Shown here piece after piece: positions 45,852 to 54,722 of a stretch of 64,000 nt of DNA. Every line of letters begins with the position of its first letter. Position 1 is the first letter of the stretch. The DNA is from Nitrospirota bacterium (GTDB lineage: Bacteria; Nitrospirota; Thermodesulfovibrionia; UBA6902). The DNA lies in NCBI GenBank assembly GCA_016234115.1, contig JACRHD010000067.1, forward strand, positions 77,875 through 141,874, read 5' to 3'. Below the pieces are notes generated by a model that had not been told where the DNA came from, did no database searches, and worked only from the letters and a program-made list of their open reading frames with translations. A program made the position numbers and the translations under genes.

Positions 45852-47168
45852 TCAGAACTTGAATTGAGGCATCCTGAACTTGCCGCTTTTAAACCTCTTC
45901 AGCATTTTCTTCATTTCCATGTACTGCTTGAGCAGCCTGTTTACATCAGCCACTGTGGTCCCGCTGCCGTCGGCAATCCTCTTTTTCCGGCTGCCGTTAA
46001 GCATAACATAATTGCTTCTTTCCTGCCTTGTCATGGAATTGATTATGGCCTCGACCTTGCCGAAGGCCCTGTCGTCTATGTTCACGCCCTTCATCTGCTT
46101 GCCGAGTCCGGGGATCATACCGAGAATATTTTCAAGAGGCCCCATTTTTTTGATCTGCCTGATCTGGTTTTTGAGGTCTTCAAAGGTGAAGCCGTCCTTC
46201 CTTAGCTTTTCGTCTAATTTGAGGGCCTCCTCCATATCAACAGCTTCCCGGGCCTTTTCAACAAGGGTCACCACGTCTCCCATTCCCAGTATCCTTGAAG
46301 CCATTCGCTCCGGGTGAAACGGTTCGAGGAAGTCTATCTTTTCGCCCACGCCGATTAATTTTATGGGTTTCCCGGTCACGGCGGCTATGGACAGCGCCGC
46401 CCCGCCGCGGGCGTCTCCGTCCATTTTTGTCAGAATGACTCCGTCTATGTTGAGTTTCTCGTCAAAGGATTTCGAGATATTTACCGCGTCCTGCCCCGTC
46501 ATAGCGTCAGCGACGAGCAGGATTTCTTTCGGATTAGCCGTTTTTTTCAGCTCTTCAAGCTCTTTCATCAACTGCTCGTCTATATGCAGCCTGCCCGCTG
46601 TGTCGAGTATTATAACGTCCCTGCCTTCCAGGTTTGCCTTCCGGAGCGCCTCGGGGAAGATCCTCACCGGATTGTCTCCGGGCTTTGTCGCGTAAACAGG
46701 CACGTCGATCTGCGCGCCAAGAGAGATCAACTGGTCGATTGCGGCCGGCCGGCCCGTATCGAGGGCCACCAGCATCGGTCTCTTGCCGTCCTTTTTGAAA
46801 TTGAATGCAAGCTTCGCGGAGGTCGTTGTCTTGCCTGAGCCATGAAGACCGACCAGCATAAGAATGGTGGGAGGGTTAGGCGCGAGGTTGATCTTCCGGA
46901 AGCCGCCGCCCATGAGGGCGCAAAGCTCATCATGAACGATCTTGACGACCTGCTGCCCCGGAGTAATACTCTCGACCACCTCTTTGCCGACGGCGCGTTC
47001 CCTGACCTTTTCAGTAAAGTCCTTTACGACCCTGAAGTTGACGTCGGCTTCAAGGAGCGCCATCCTGATCTCTTTCATGGCCGCGACAACGTCTTCTTCC
47101 CTGATGAGCCCCCGGCCCTTGAGCTTCTTGAATACGCCCTCTAATTTTTCAGATAATGATTCGAACAT
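45852..47168 (-). CDS. ffh: Signal recognition particle protein Ffh
   Basis: A 438-residue SRP54 GTPase delivering membrane proteins to the translocon. The N-domain is residues 1-90. The G-domain has G1 GLHGSGKTTTSAKLA near 108, G3 DTAGRL near 190, and G4 TKMDGDARGGAAL near 247. The Met-rich M-domain has GKQMKGVN and GSGTTVADVNRLLKQYMEMKKMLK, the SRP RNA binding helix-turn-helix. It ends with GKFRMPQFKF. It is preceded by a heptad repeat that separates it from trxB. Confidence 0.97.
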   Translation of the reverse strand: MFESLSEKLEGVFKKLKGRGLIREEDVVAAMKEIRMALLEADVNFRVVKDFTEKVRERAVGKEVVESITPGQQVVKIVHDELCALMGGGFRKINLAPNPPTILMLVGLHGSGKTTTSAKLAFNFKKDGKRPMLVALDTGRPAAIDQLISLGAQIDVPVYATKPGDNPVRIFPEALRKANLEGRDVIILDTAGRLHIDEQLMKELEELKKTANPKEILLVADAMTGQDAVNISKSFDEKLNIDGVILTKMDGDARGGAALSIAAVTGKPIKLIGVGEKIDFLEPFHPERMASRILGMGDVVTLVEKAREAVDMEEALKLDEKLRKDGFTFEDLKNQIRQIKKMGPLENILGMIPGLGKQMKGVNIDDRAFGKVEAIINSMTRQERSNYVMLNGSRKKRIADGSGTTVADVNRLLKQYMEMKKMLKRFKSGKFRMPQFKF

Positions 47169-47169
47169 A

Positions 47170-47256
47170 ATAAAAAATCAAAATTATGGAAAAGATTTAT
47201 TAAAAAAATAACTTCCTTAATTTTGCATTTTGATTTTTAATTTTTGATTTTTGATC
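47170..47256. repeat. A/T-rich heptad-built palindromic element
   Basis: Fills the gap between trxB and ffh. Read on the minus strand the right-hand arm is AAAAATC-AAAAATT-AAAAATC and further 7-nt units; the inverse arm lies at 47170-47188. Being upstream of ffh it may hide the promoter or act as a weak terminator for trxB. Confidence 0.7.
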
Positions 47257-47260
47257 TTGC

Positions 47261-48181
47261 TTAGAAATTCTCCTCTATATACTTAACTGCCGCCATAGCG
47301 GCCGTCGCCCCTTCTCCGACCGCGGTGGTAATCTGCTTCAGCGGCTTACTCCTGACATCGCCGGCCGCGTATACTCCGGGGACGTTTGTCGCCATATTTT
47401 CATCAGTTACAATGTAATTGTTTCCGTTGGTTTCGACCATCCCCCCGAGCATCTCGGTGTTGGGATTATATCCTATATAGATAAAAATACCGTGCACGGC
47501 AAGCTCCGATTTCTCCCCTGTCTTGAGGTTCCTGATATGCAGGGCGTTCACGCCTCCTTCTCCGGCTATTTTCTCCGCCACCGAGTCCCATATAAATTTT
47601 ATCTTGGGATTGGAGAAGGCCCTCTCCTGGAGTATCTTTTCAGACCTGAGCTTGTCTCTCCGGTGAATGACGTAGACGAGCCCGGCAAACTTCGTCAGGA
47701 ATATCGCCTCCTGAACGGCCGAATCCCCGCCCCCGACTACGGCTATTGTTTTGTCCCTGAAAAAAGCCCCGTCACAGGTGGCGCAATAGGAAACGCCTTT
47801 TCCCCGGAACTCGTCTTCACCTTCTATTTGCAGAAGTCTCGGGTGCGCCCCGGTGCAAAGTATGATGCTTTTGGCCAGGTAACGAGCGCCGCCTTCGAGG
47901 GTTATTTCTTTAAGCTTGTCATTAAGGGAAATACCGGTAACGGCGCCCTGGATTATTTCCAGCCCGAACTTCACGGCCTGTTTTTCCATTTTCATGGCGA
48001 GCTCGACCCCAAGGATGCCCTCTTCGAAGCCGGGATAATTCTCAACCCATTCCGTGGTTGTAACGAGTCCGCCGGGAAGGCCTTTTTCAATCAGGAGGCT
48101 CTTTAGCCTCGCCCTTGAAGCATAAAGCCCTGCCGTAAGGCCGGCAGGGCCTCCTCCGATGATTATCACGTCATAAGTCAT
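47261..48181 (-). CDS. trxB: Thioredoxin reductase
   Basis: A 306-residue flavoprotein transferring electrons from NADPH to thioredoxin. The FAD motif is IIGGGPAGLTAGLYASRA, the redox centre is CATCDG near residue 134, and the NAD(P)H motif is VVGGGDSAVQEA near 152. The C-terminal FAD contact is VYAAGDVRSKPLKQ. It lies 3 bp after trxA, so both are cotranscribed. Confidence 0.96.
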   Translation of the reverse strand: MTYDVIIIGGGPAGLTAGLYASRARLKSLLIEKGLPGGLVTTTEWVENYPGFEEGILGVELAMKMEKQAVKFGLEIIQGAVTGISLNDKLKEITLEGGARYLAKSIILCTGAHPRLLQIEGEDEFRGKGVSYCATCDGAFFRDKTIAVVGGGDSAVQEAIFLTKFAGLVYVIHRRDKLRSEKILQERAFSNPKIKFIWDSVAEKIAGEGGVNALHIRNLKTGEKSELAVHGIFIYIGYNPNTEMLGGMVETNGNNYIVTDENMATNVPGVYAAGDVRSKPLKQITTAVGEGATAAMAAVKYIEENF

Positions 48182-48184
48182 TGC

Positions 48185-48508
48185 TTAAATTAGGGACTCC
48201 AACTTGGATTTAAGCTGTGCTTTCGGCACAGCTCCGACTACCTGGTCGAGTATTTTGCCGTCCTTAAAAAATATAAGGGTAGGGATCCCCCTGATGTTGT
48301 AACGACCGGCCAGATCGGGATTCTCATCCGTATTCACCTTTGCAAAAGTGACCTTGCCTTCATACTCCTTGGCAAGCTCTTCAATAACAGGCGCTATTAT
48401 TTTGCAGGGGCCGCACCATGTTGCCCAGAAATCGACCATTACAAGACTCTGCGACTTTACCGTCTGATCGAAAGAATCAGCAGTTAGATTTTTCACTGCG
48501 TCCGACAT
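48185..48508 (-). CDS. trxA: Thioredoxin
   Basis: A 107-residue thioredoxin with the active site WCGPC near residue 32 and cis-Pro GIPTL near 76. I choose the ATG at 48506-48508: it has GAGGAGG 8 bp upstream, and a more distant in-frame start at 48544 would coincide with the predicted transcription start. Transcribed from the perfect promoter at 48547-48575 together with trxB. Confidence 0.96.
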   Translation of the reverse strand: MSDAVKNLTADSFDQTVKSQSLVMVDFWATWCGPCKIIAPVIEELAKEYEGKVTFAKVNTDENPDLAGRYNIRGIPTLIFFKDGKILDQVVGAVPKAQLKSKLESLI

Positions 48509-48546
48509 GAATATTTCCTCCTCAAAGAGTTTATTTATCGACAATA

Positions 48547-48575
48547 ATTATATTCCCCCTGAGATTTCTTGTCAA
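48547..48575 (-). promoter_or_regulatory. Consensus sigma-70 promoter of trxA-trxB
   Basis: On the minus strand TTGACA (48575-48570), a 17 bp spacer, and TATAAT (48552-48547): both boxes match exactly at the ideal distance. The 5' leader of trxA would be about 32 nt. Confidence 0.9.
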
Positions 48576-48654
48576 TTTTTCAGCATAAACCCGAATTGCC
48601 GGACTCGCACCTCCGGGCATGATTGTGATATTATTTCAGAAGAAAAGCTCATCC

Positions 48655-48707
48655 TAACTCTGATTCTGCGATGCTCTGATGCACTGACACTTTGACGCTC
48701 TGACACT
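48655..48707. repeat. Octad direct-repeat element, CTCTGAC family
   Basis: Five to six degenerate 8-nt units such as GCTCTGAT, GCACTGAC, ACTTTGAC and GCTCTGAC run directly into the DUF488 start codon. No inverse arm is seen, unlike the other elements. It takes the place where a ribosome binding site would be expected. Confidence 0.65.
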
Positions 48708-49154
48708 ATGAAAAAGATATATACCCTGGGCACCGGCTTGCGCAGCCTGGAGGACTTCATGGAAATCCTCAACTCTTACGATATAACATCGGTAATCGAC
48801 GTGAGGAGTTTTCCGGCGAGCAAGTTTGAACACTTCACAAGGGCGCGTCTTGAGACCTCCCTGAAAAAAGAACTCTTCGATTACCATTATGCCGGTAAAG
48901 AACTCGGCGGGTTCCGGAAAGGCGGTTATGAAAATTACACCCGCACGGCAGAGTTTGCAAACGGCATAAGCGCGCTGGAAGCGATCGCTTCATCAAAGAT
49001 GTCCGTAATTATTTGTGCCGAGAGGTTCCCGTGGAAATGCCACAGGAGATATATAGCGCGGGAGCTGCAAAACAGGGGGTGGGCCGTCGGGCATATCCTC
49101 GACAAGGGAAAGGTCTGGGCGCCGAAGCGCCCCGGAGACAGCGTCGAAGGGTAA
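48708..49154 (+). CDS. DUF488 family protein
   Basis: A 148-residue protein of unknown function. Marks of the family: YTLGTGLRSLEDFMEIL, VIDVRSFPASKFEHF near residue 30, and ICAERFPWKCHRRYIA near 105, with the conserved Cys/His cluster. GKELGGFRKGGYENY lies near 63. No SD is obvious because repeats abut the start. It faces trxA across a 130 bp divergent region. Confidence 0.88.
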   Translation: MKKIYTLGTGLRSLEDFMEILNSYDITSVIDVRSFPASKFEHFTRARLETSLKKELFDYHYAGKELGGFRKGGYENYTRTAEFANGISALEAIASSKMSVIICAERFPWKCHRRYIARELQNRGWAVGHILDKGKVWAPKRPGDSVEG

Positions 49155-49295
49155 AAAATTTGGCGGTATGTTAAAATTCGGGCTGTTCTTTAAGAAGCGC
49201 TCTCACCGGAGCGTAAGAGTATCCAGAGTGTTTCGGGAAGTGTCCCCGAGACGCAAAAATTGACACCCGAATCAATTTGATTTCAAGGAGGATGT

Positions 49296-49676
49296 ATGAC
49301 CGAAATTAAAAGCCGCGAGGACAGACCTCTGCCCGGCATAGAATATTCAGAAATTTTCATATCCGATGAAAATGATCTCGGCACCGGCGTCTTCACAACG
49401 GTTGTTGAACAAAGGGCGCTGGCGAAAATTAATCCGATAATAAGCTCAATAATAAACGAGCCTGAATTCCAGTTGGTTCTCAATATCAATTCCGCGCAGG
49501 AGGAGGCGACCGTCCTCCTCGGGAAAGCAGACAACAGCCCCGCCCTTTCACGAAAGGTGTTCATAATACCGGAAGACACCGCGATACAGGAAGCGCACAC
49601 CTTCACAATAAATTTCAGCGGGTGGGACATCAAAACACTGGAACTGGACGGCAATAAATTGCAGTCGGCGGAGTAG
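49296..49676 (+). CDS. Hypothetical protein, no recognised family
   Basis: A 126-residue acidic soluble protein. I do not recognise a domain. It has no signal peptide, no transmembrane helix and no cysteine. AAGGAGG lies 5 bp before the ATG, good evidence that it is translated. The end is a beta-rich stretch (HTFTINFSGWDIKTLELDGNKLQ). It is followed 6 bp later by the dCMP deaminase-like gene, so the two are probably cotranscribed. Confidence 0.65.
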   Translation: MTEIKSREDRPLPGIEYSEIFISDENDLGTGVFTTVVEQRALAKINPIISSIINEPEFQLVLNINSAQEEATVLLGKADNSPALSRKVFIIPEDTAIQEAHTFTINFSGWDIKTLELDGNKLQSAE

Positions 49677-49682
49677 CGCTTT

Positions 49683-50120
49683 ATGCGTCCTGACTGGGAC
49701 AATTATTTCATTGAAATAGCAAAAGTCGTTTCGTCGCGGTCCACGTGCCTGCGCCGGAAATACGGCGCCGTAATTGTCAGGGACCGCGTGATAGTAAGCA
49801 CGGGTTATAACGGCTCCCCCCGCGGAATGGTCAACTGCATCGACACGGAAAAGTGCACCAGAAAGGAGCTCAATATCCCGTCGGGAGAGCGTTATGAGCT
49901 GTGCGAGGCAGTTCATGCCGAGCAAAACGCGATCATCAGCGCCCCGCCTGAAAGGATGAAAGGCTCGATCATCTACATCGCCGGATTTGAAGAGGACAGG
50001 AGTATCGCCAGCGGCAAACCGTGCAAGCTGTGCGACCGGATGATAAGAAACGCCCAGATTGAAGAGGTGGTATATCTGAAAGCCGATGGGGGCTTTGAGC
50101 GGATGAGGGTCAAGAAATGA
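49683..50120 (+). CDS. dCMP/cytidine deaminase family protein (ComEB-like)
   Basis: A 145-residue zinc-dependent deaminase, probably converting dCMP to dUMP for thymidylate synthesis. The zinc motif is HAEQNAI near residue 80 (His ligand, catalytic Glu) and PCKLC near 118 (two Cys ligands). WDNYFIEIAKVVSSRSTC and GYNGSPRGM near the start are typical of dCMP deaminases. The following 159 bp (50121-50279) show no gene, only a weak GGCCGGCGAGG/CCGGCCTCG inverted repeat near 50145. Confidence 0.92.
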   Translation: MRPDWDNYFIEIAKVVSSRSTCLRRKYGAVIVRDRVIVSTGYNGSPRGMVNCIDTEKCTRKELNIPSGERYELCEAVHAEQNAIISAPPERMKGSIIYIAGFEEDRSIASGKPCKLCDRMIRNAQIEEVVYLKADGGFERMRVKK

Positions 50121-50279
50121 GCAGATGGTTTGATCATAAGGAAGGCCGGCGAGGGTGGAGAGAAATTCCGGCCTCGTGTTAATCGAGAAAAGTCTTTACG
50201 ACCCTGCAGCTTATCTCATCCATGGCTGTCAGCGATTATGTTATCAGAATCTGCTTAAGCCGTTCAAACGGACCGGGCC

Positions 50280-51173
50280 TCAGTCCTTACGGAGCTTCTT
50301 GCGAAGGTGCATGTTTTCATCCGCCTTTGAAAGCACCTCTTCAATGAGGACCGGACATCCCGGATTATAAAAAGACACCCCGAGGCTCAAGGACAATTCC
50401 GGAGGTCCGCTCTTGCCCGCATTGTGCTTCGCGATGTTGTCATCCAGGCGGGAAATTATCATTTCCTCCGTCTTCTCGGAAGACACGAGGGTCGAGACGA
50501 CAAACTCGTCTCCCCCTGTCCGCGCAAGGACGTCCGCCTCGCGGAAGGTCTTTCTGAGGATGTTCGCCGTATCCATCAGTATGCCGTCTCCCGCCTCGCG
50601 TCCGTAGACCTCGTTTATCGACCGCATACCGTCCACGCCCGCGTATATGACCAGCATTTCTTTCTTTTCACGGTGGGCCGTCTTTATCTGCTGCTCGGAC
50701 ATGCTCAGAAAGGTGTGAATATTATAGAGCCCCGTCAGCTCATCTTTCGCGCTCAGGTATTGAAAAAGTTTGTCGGCGTGCTTGCGCTCGGTGACGTCGA
50801 ACGCGGTCCCCTGAGTGCCGACGATTTCCCGGTCGCCGCTATACAGCGGGATCAGGTTGATCGCCAGGTAGACCTCGTCGCCTTTCTTTGAGAAGAACGC
50901 GGTTTCGTGGCCTATTACCTGTTCGCCGATGAGGCAGTTTCTGAACGCGTTGACATAATGCCCTGCGGCGTCGGTCGCCTGAAAATCCGAGAAATTCCTG
51001 CCTAACATCTCCTCGTTTCCATACCCGTACACCTTTTCCCACGCGGGATTGAGAAAAGTAAACCTCCCCTCCGCGTCCGTGCGCCAAATGAGTGTATTTG
51101 TCGATTCCACAATGTCCTTGTACAGGGAAAGCATCTCTTCCCTCTTCTGTTTTGTCCTGCCGTTTGTTTTCAT
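50280..51173 (-). CDS. PAS-GGDEF protein, active site partly degenerate
   Basis: A 297-residue cytoplasmic signalling protein. The PAS domain is about residues 15-135 (STNTLIWRTDAEGRFTFLNPAWEKVYGY), and the GGDEF domain about 140-297, starting DELTGLYNIHTFL with intact GGDEF. The metal-binding strand reads YAGVDGMRSINE where active cyclases have a D-x-D pair, so the first Asp is Gly and the Lys is Arg. No EAL domain or membrane helix is seen. It may be a weak or inactive diguanylate cyclase. Confidence 0.88.
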   Translation of the reverse strand: MKTNGRTKQKREEMLSLYKDIVESTNTLIWRTDAEGRFTFLNPAWEKVYGYGNEEMLGRNFSDFQATDAAGHYVNAFRNCLIGEQVIGHETAFFSKKGDEVYLAINLIPLYSGDREIVGTQGTAFDVTERKHADKLFQYLSAKDELTGLYNIHTFLSMSEQQIKTAHREKKEMLVIYAGVDGMRSINEVYGREAGDGILMDTANILRKTFREADVLARTGGDEFVVSTLVSSEKTEEMIISRLDDNIAKHNAGKSGPPELSLSLGVSFYNPGCPVLIEEVLSKADENMHLRKKLRKD

Positions 51174-51224
51174 AGCATGCTCCTTTATAATATGACGACG
51201 CCGGGATTATGAGACTTTTAGTAC

Positions 51225-52012
51225 CTATTCGGAATCAGCGGATTTATTCTTTAACTCCCGGAGTCCTCCGCCGTGCACAGGCAGATCAATTATGACCCTG
51301 GTGAACTCCCCTTCCGCGCTTTCCAGCGTCAGCTTGCCGCCGTGATCTTTGATAATGTTATAACTTATGCTCAATCCCAGCCCCGTTCCCAGGCCCTCCG
51401 GTTTTGTCGAATAAAAGGGGGACAGGACCTTGTGAATGACGCCGGAAGGTATCCCGGCGCCGTGATCATGAAAAATCACCCTTACATACGGACCGTCGTC
51501 CGCCGTAACCTCCAGTCCCGAAATCTCCATCACCTTGTCTTCATTTACCGACGGGTATCTCTGGTTCAGGGCGTATCTTGCGTTGCTCAGGACGTTGAGA
51601 AAGACCTGCTCTATCTGCTGAAAGTTTGCGGTTATCAAAGGCAGGTCTTGAGGGAGACGTTTTTTAAATATAATACCGTCCTTCCGCATCTGCACGCCTG
51701 TCAGGGTCAACGACTCCGCCAATATTTCATCGACGCGGATTCCCTTCTTTTTGTCCTCCTGCACCCTCGAAAAAGAAAGAAGGCCCCTGACGATCTCGGC
51801 TATCCGGTCGCCTTCCCTGATGATCCTTCCGGCGATATCGCCCCCCGGGGCGTCCTTGCCGAGCCTGTTTACCAGTAGCCTTGCGGAAATGAACGAGATC
51901 ATGCGCGTTCTTCTCATTTAATTCGTCCATGGTCCAGCCCAGGAGACGCTCGGCCTCGGGATTCATAAAGACAATCTGCCCGTCTTCATTGTAGACATAA
52001 ATGCCCTCTCCG
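51225..52012 (-). pseudogene. Broken PAS-histidine kinase with internal deletion
   Basis: From the C-terminus: an intact HATPase_c domain with N box LNVLSNARYAL, G1 DHGAGIP, and G2 GTGLGLSISYNIIKDHGG. Upstream comes the tail of the HisKA domain (RIIREGDRIAEIVRGLLSFSR), but the phospho-His box is missing. At about 51880 the frame jumps into a PAS fragment (NPEAERLLGWTMDELNEKNAHDLVHFRK, positions about 51880-52010), which is in another frame and has no upstream start. So a deletion joined PAS to the kinase core out of frame and the gene also lost its 5' end. The C-terminal part could still be made from 51917, but without a phosphorylatable His. Confidence 0.82.
51884..52010. repeat. Left copy of a 127 bp PAS-coding direct repeat flanking nif
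   Basis: Aligns without gaps to 63837-63963; I count 110 identical of 127 positions by hand. Both copies have the same orientation and are 11,953 bp apart, with the nif operon between. Both encode NPEAERLLGWTM and its surroundings. Confidence 0.85.
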
Positions 52013-52144
52013 CGCGAGGCATCAGATCATTATACTGATATAGCGGCCTGAGGGCAAATTAAGAGACATTTTTGTAAAGAGCAGGGGACAGTCAGGCATA
52101 ACAGGAGAGACGGGCAAGACAATATTGAAGCACTGATACATTAT

Positions 52145-52160
52145 TGTTCTAAATACTACA
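52145..52160. promoter_or_regulatory. NifA-type upstream activator site
   Basis: Exact TGT-N10-ACA. The site is about 55 bp before the -24 box and about 90 bp before the predicted start, within the range used by NifA. Confidence 0.7.
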
Positions 52161-52213
52161 TTAGTGTTCCAAGGGCATAATCTTCTCCTGTGAAATAACA
52201 GCACGTTATGGGC

Positions 52214-52229
52214 TGGCATGGTTCTGGCA
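52214..52229 (+). promoter_or_regulatory. Sigma-54 promoter of the nif operon
   Basis: TGGCAT-GGTTC-TGGCA has the invariant GG and GC at exact spacing; the -12 box has TGGC where TTGC is consensus. Transcription would start near 52240, 36 nt before nifH. Together with the TGT-N10-ACA site it indicates NifA control. No nifA gene is in the window. Confidence 0.75.
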
Positions 52230-52233
52230 ATAG

Positions 52234-53183
<950 letters not shown>

Positions 53184-53199
53184 AATTAAGGAGGAATAA

Positions 53200-54627
53200 A
53201 TGAGCACTGCAATTAAAGAGACCCAAAAAATGATAGAAGAAGTTCTTGACGCGTATCCTGAGAAGGCGAAGAAGGACCGCGCCAGGCACCTTGCAGCCAA
53301 TGACCCGACGGGGCAGTGCAGCGCCTGCCAGGTCAAGTCAAACATAAAATCCCGTCCCGGGGTCATGACGGTCAGGGGATGCGCGTACGCAGGCGCGAAG
53401 GGCGTTGTCTGGGGGCCTGTCAAGGACCAGATTACCATCAGCCACGGCCCTGTCGGGTGCGGCCAGTATAGCTGGTGGTCCAGGAGAAATTATTACAACG
53501 GTCAGACCGGTATCGATACATTCGGAACAATGCACATCACAACAGACTTTCAGGAGAAGGACATTGTGTACGGAGGCGACAAGAATTTAGATGCGGCGTT
53601 GCGCGAATTGAAGGAGCTGTTCCCGTTGGCCAAAAGCATGGGCATACTCTCGGAATGCCCTGTCGGTCTTATAGGAGACGACATCGAAGCGGTATCCAAA
53701 AAGGCTGAAAAGGAATTTGCCATGCCTGTCGTGCCGGTGAGATGCGAGGGATTCAGGGGCGTGAGCCAGTCGCTTGGACATCACATCGCCAACGATACCA
53801 TAAGGGACCACATCCTCGGCAAGGGACAGCTTGAATCGTCCACGCCCTATGATGTCGCGCTTATCGGAGATTACAACATCGGCGGAGACGCATGGGCGTC
53901 GAGGAAGATGCTTGAGGAGCTCGGTCTCAGAGTTATCGCGCAGTGGACCGGCGACGCCTCGATAAACGAGATGGGGATAGCGCACAAGGCAAAGGTGAAT
54001 CTTGTCCACTGTTACCGTTCCATGAATTACATTTGCAGGCATATGGAAGAGCAGTACGGCATCCCGTGGACGGAGTTTAATTTCTTCGGCCCGACAAAGA
54101 TATACCAGAGCCTCAGAAAGATCGCCTCGCATTTTGATGACGGTATCAAAGAGAATGCCGAGAAGATGATCGCTAAATACAAGCCGGTGATGGACGCGGT
54201 CATAGAGGAGTTCAAACCGGGACTTGAAGGCAAGAGGGTAATGCTTTATGTAGGCGGTTTGAGGCCGAGGCATACCATCGGCGCATATGAAGACCTCGGC
54301 ATGGAGGTCGTGGCTTCAGGCTATGAATTCGGCCACAGCGACGATTATAAAAGGACCTATCCCGAGATGAAGGAAGGAGCTGTGATCATGGACGATGCAA
54401 CGCTTTACGAGCTCGAAGAGTTCACCAGAAGGCTCAATCCCGATATGGTCGGCTCGGGGATCAAAGAGAAATATTCCTATCATAAGCTCGGGGTGCCTTT
54501 CAGACAGATGCACTCCTGGGATTATTCAGGGCCGTATCACGGTTTTGACGGATTTCCCGTTTTCGCCAGAGATATGGACATGACGGTAAACAGCCCGACA
54601 TGGGGTTTGATAAGAAAGAACAAGTGA
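53200..54627 (+). CDS. nifD: Nitrogenase MoFe protein alpha chain
   Basis: A 475-residue subunit of the N2-reducing alpha2beta2 enzyme. P-cluster ligands are Cys61, Cys87 and Cys153; FeMo-cofactor ligands are Cys271 (LVHCYRS) and His438 ([14 protein letters not shown]). N-terminal [22 protein letters not shown] and the lack of a long mid-chain insertion resemble group I (proteobacterial-type) Mo nitrogenase. AAGGAGG precedes the ATG. The last Lys codon and TGA stop (54622-54627) are the first bases of a heptad repeat. Confidence 0.98.
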   Translation: MSTAIKETQKMIEEVLDAYPEKAKKDRARHLAANDPTGQCSACQVKSNIKSRPGVMTVRGCAYAGAKGVVWGPVKDQITISHGPVGCGQYSWWSRRNYYNGQTGIDTFGTMHITTDFQEKDIVYGGDKNLDAALRELKELFPLAKSMGILSECPVGLIGDDIEAVSKKAEKEFAMPVVPVRCEGFRGVSQSLGHHIANDTIRDHILGKGQLESSTPYDVALIGDYNIGGDAWASRKMLEELGLRVIAQWTGDASINEMGIAHKAKVNLVHCYRSMNYICRHMEEQYGIPWTEFNFFGPTKIYQSLRKIASHFDDGIKENAEKMIAKYKPVMDAVIEEFKPGLEGKRVMLYVGGLRPRHTIGAYEDLGMEVVASGYEFGHSDDYKRTYPEMKEGAVIMDDATLYELEEFTRRLNPDMVGSGIKEKYSYHKLGVPFRQMHSWDYSGPYHGFDGFPVFARDMDMTVNSPTWGLIRKNK

Positions 54628-54706
54628 GAAGTTAAAAGTGGGAAGTGAGAAGTAAAGACAACCGACCCTTTTTACTTCCCACTTCCTACTTCCTACTTCT
54701 TACTTA
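54621..54706. repeat. Heptad-built palindromic element, GAAGTNN family
   Basis: Between nifD and nifK, including the nifD stop codon. The left arm is CAAGTGA-GAAGTTA-AAAGTGG units; the right arm (about 54671-54706) is the inverse with the same 7-nt period. The nifK ribosome binding site starts immediately after it. Confidence 0.85.
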
Positions 54707-54722
54707 ATATAAGGAGGAACAC

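Noticed and set aside
53587-54273. A 228-codon open frame on the minus strand in nifD
   Set aside because: Antisense shadow of nifD without family marks.
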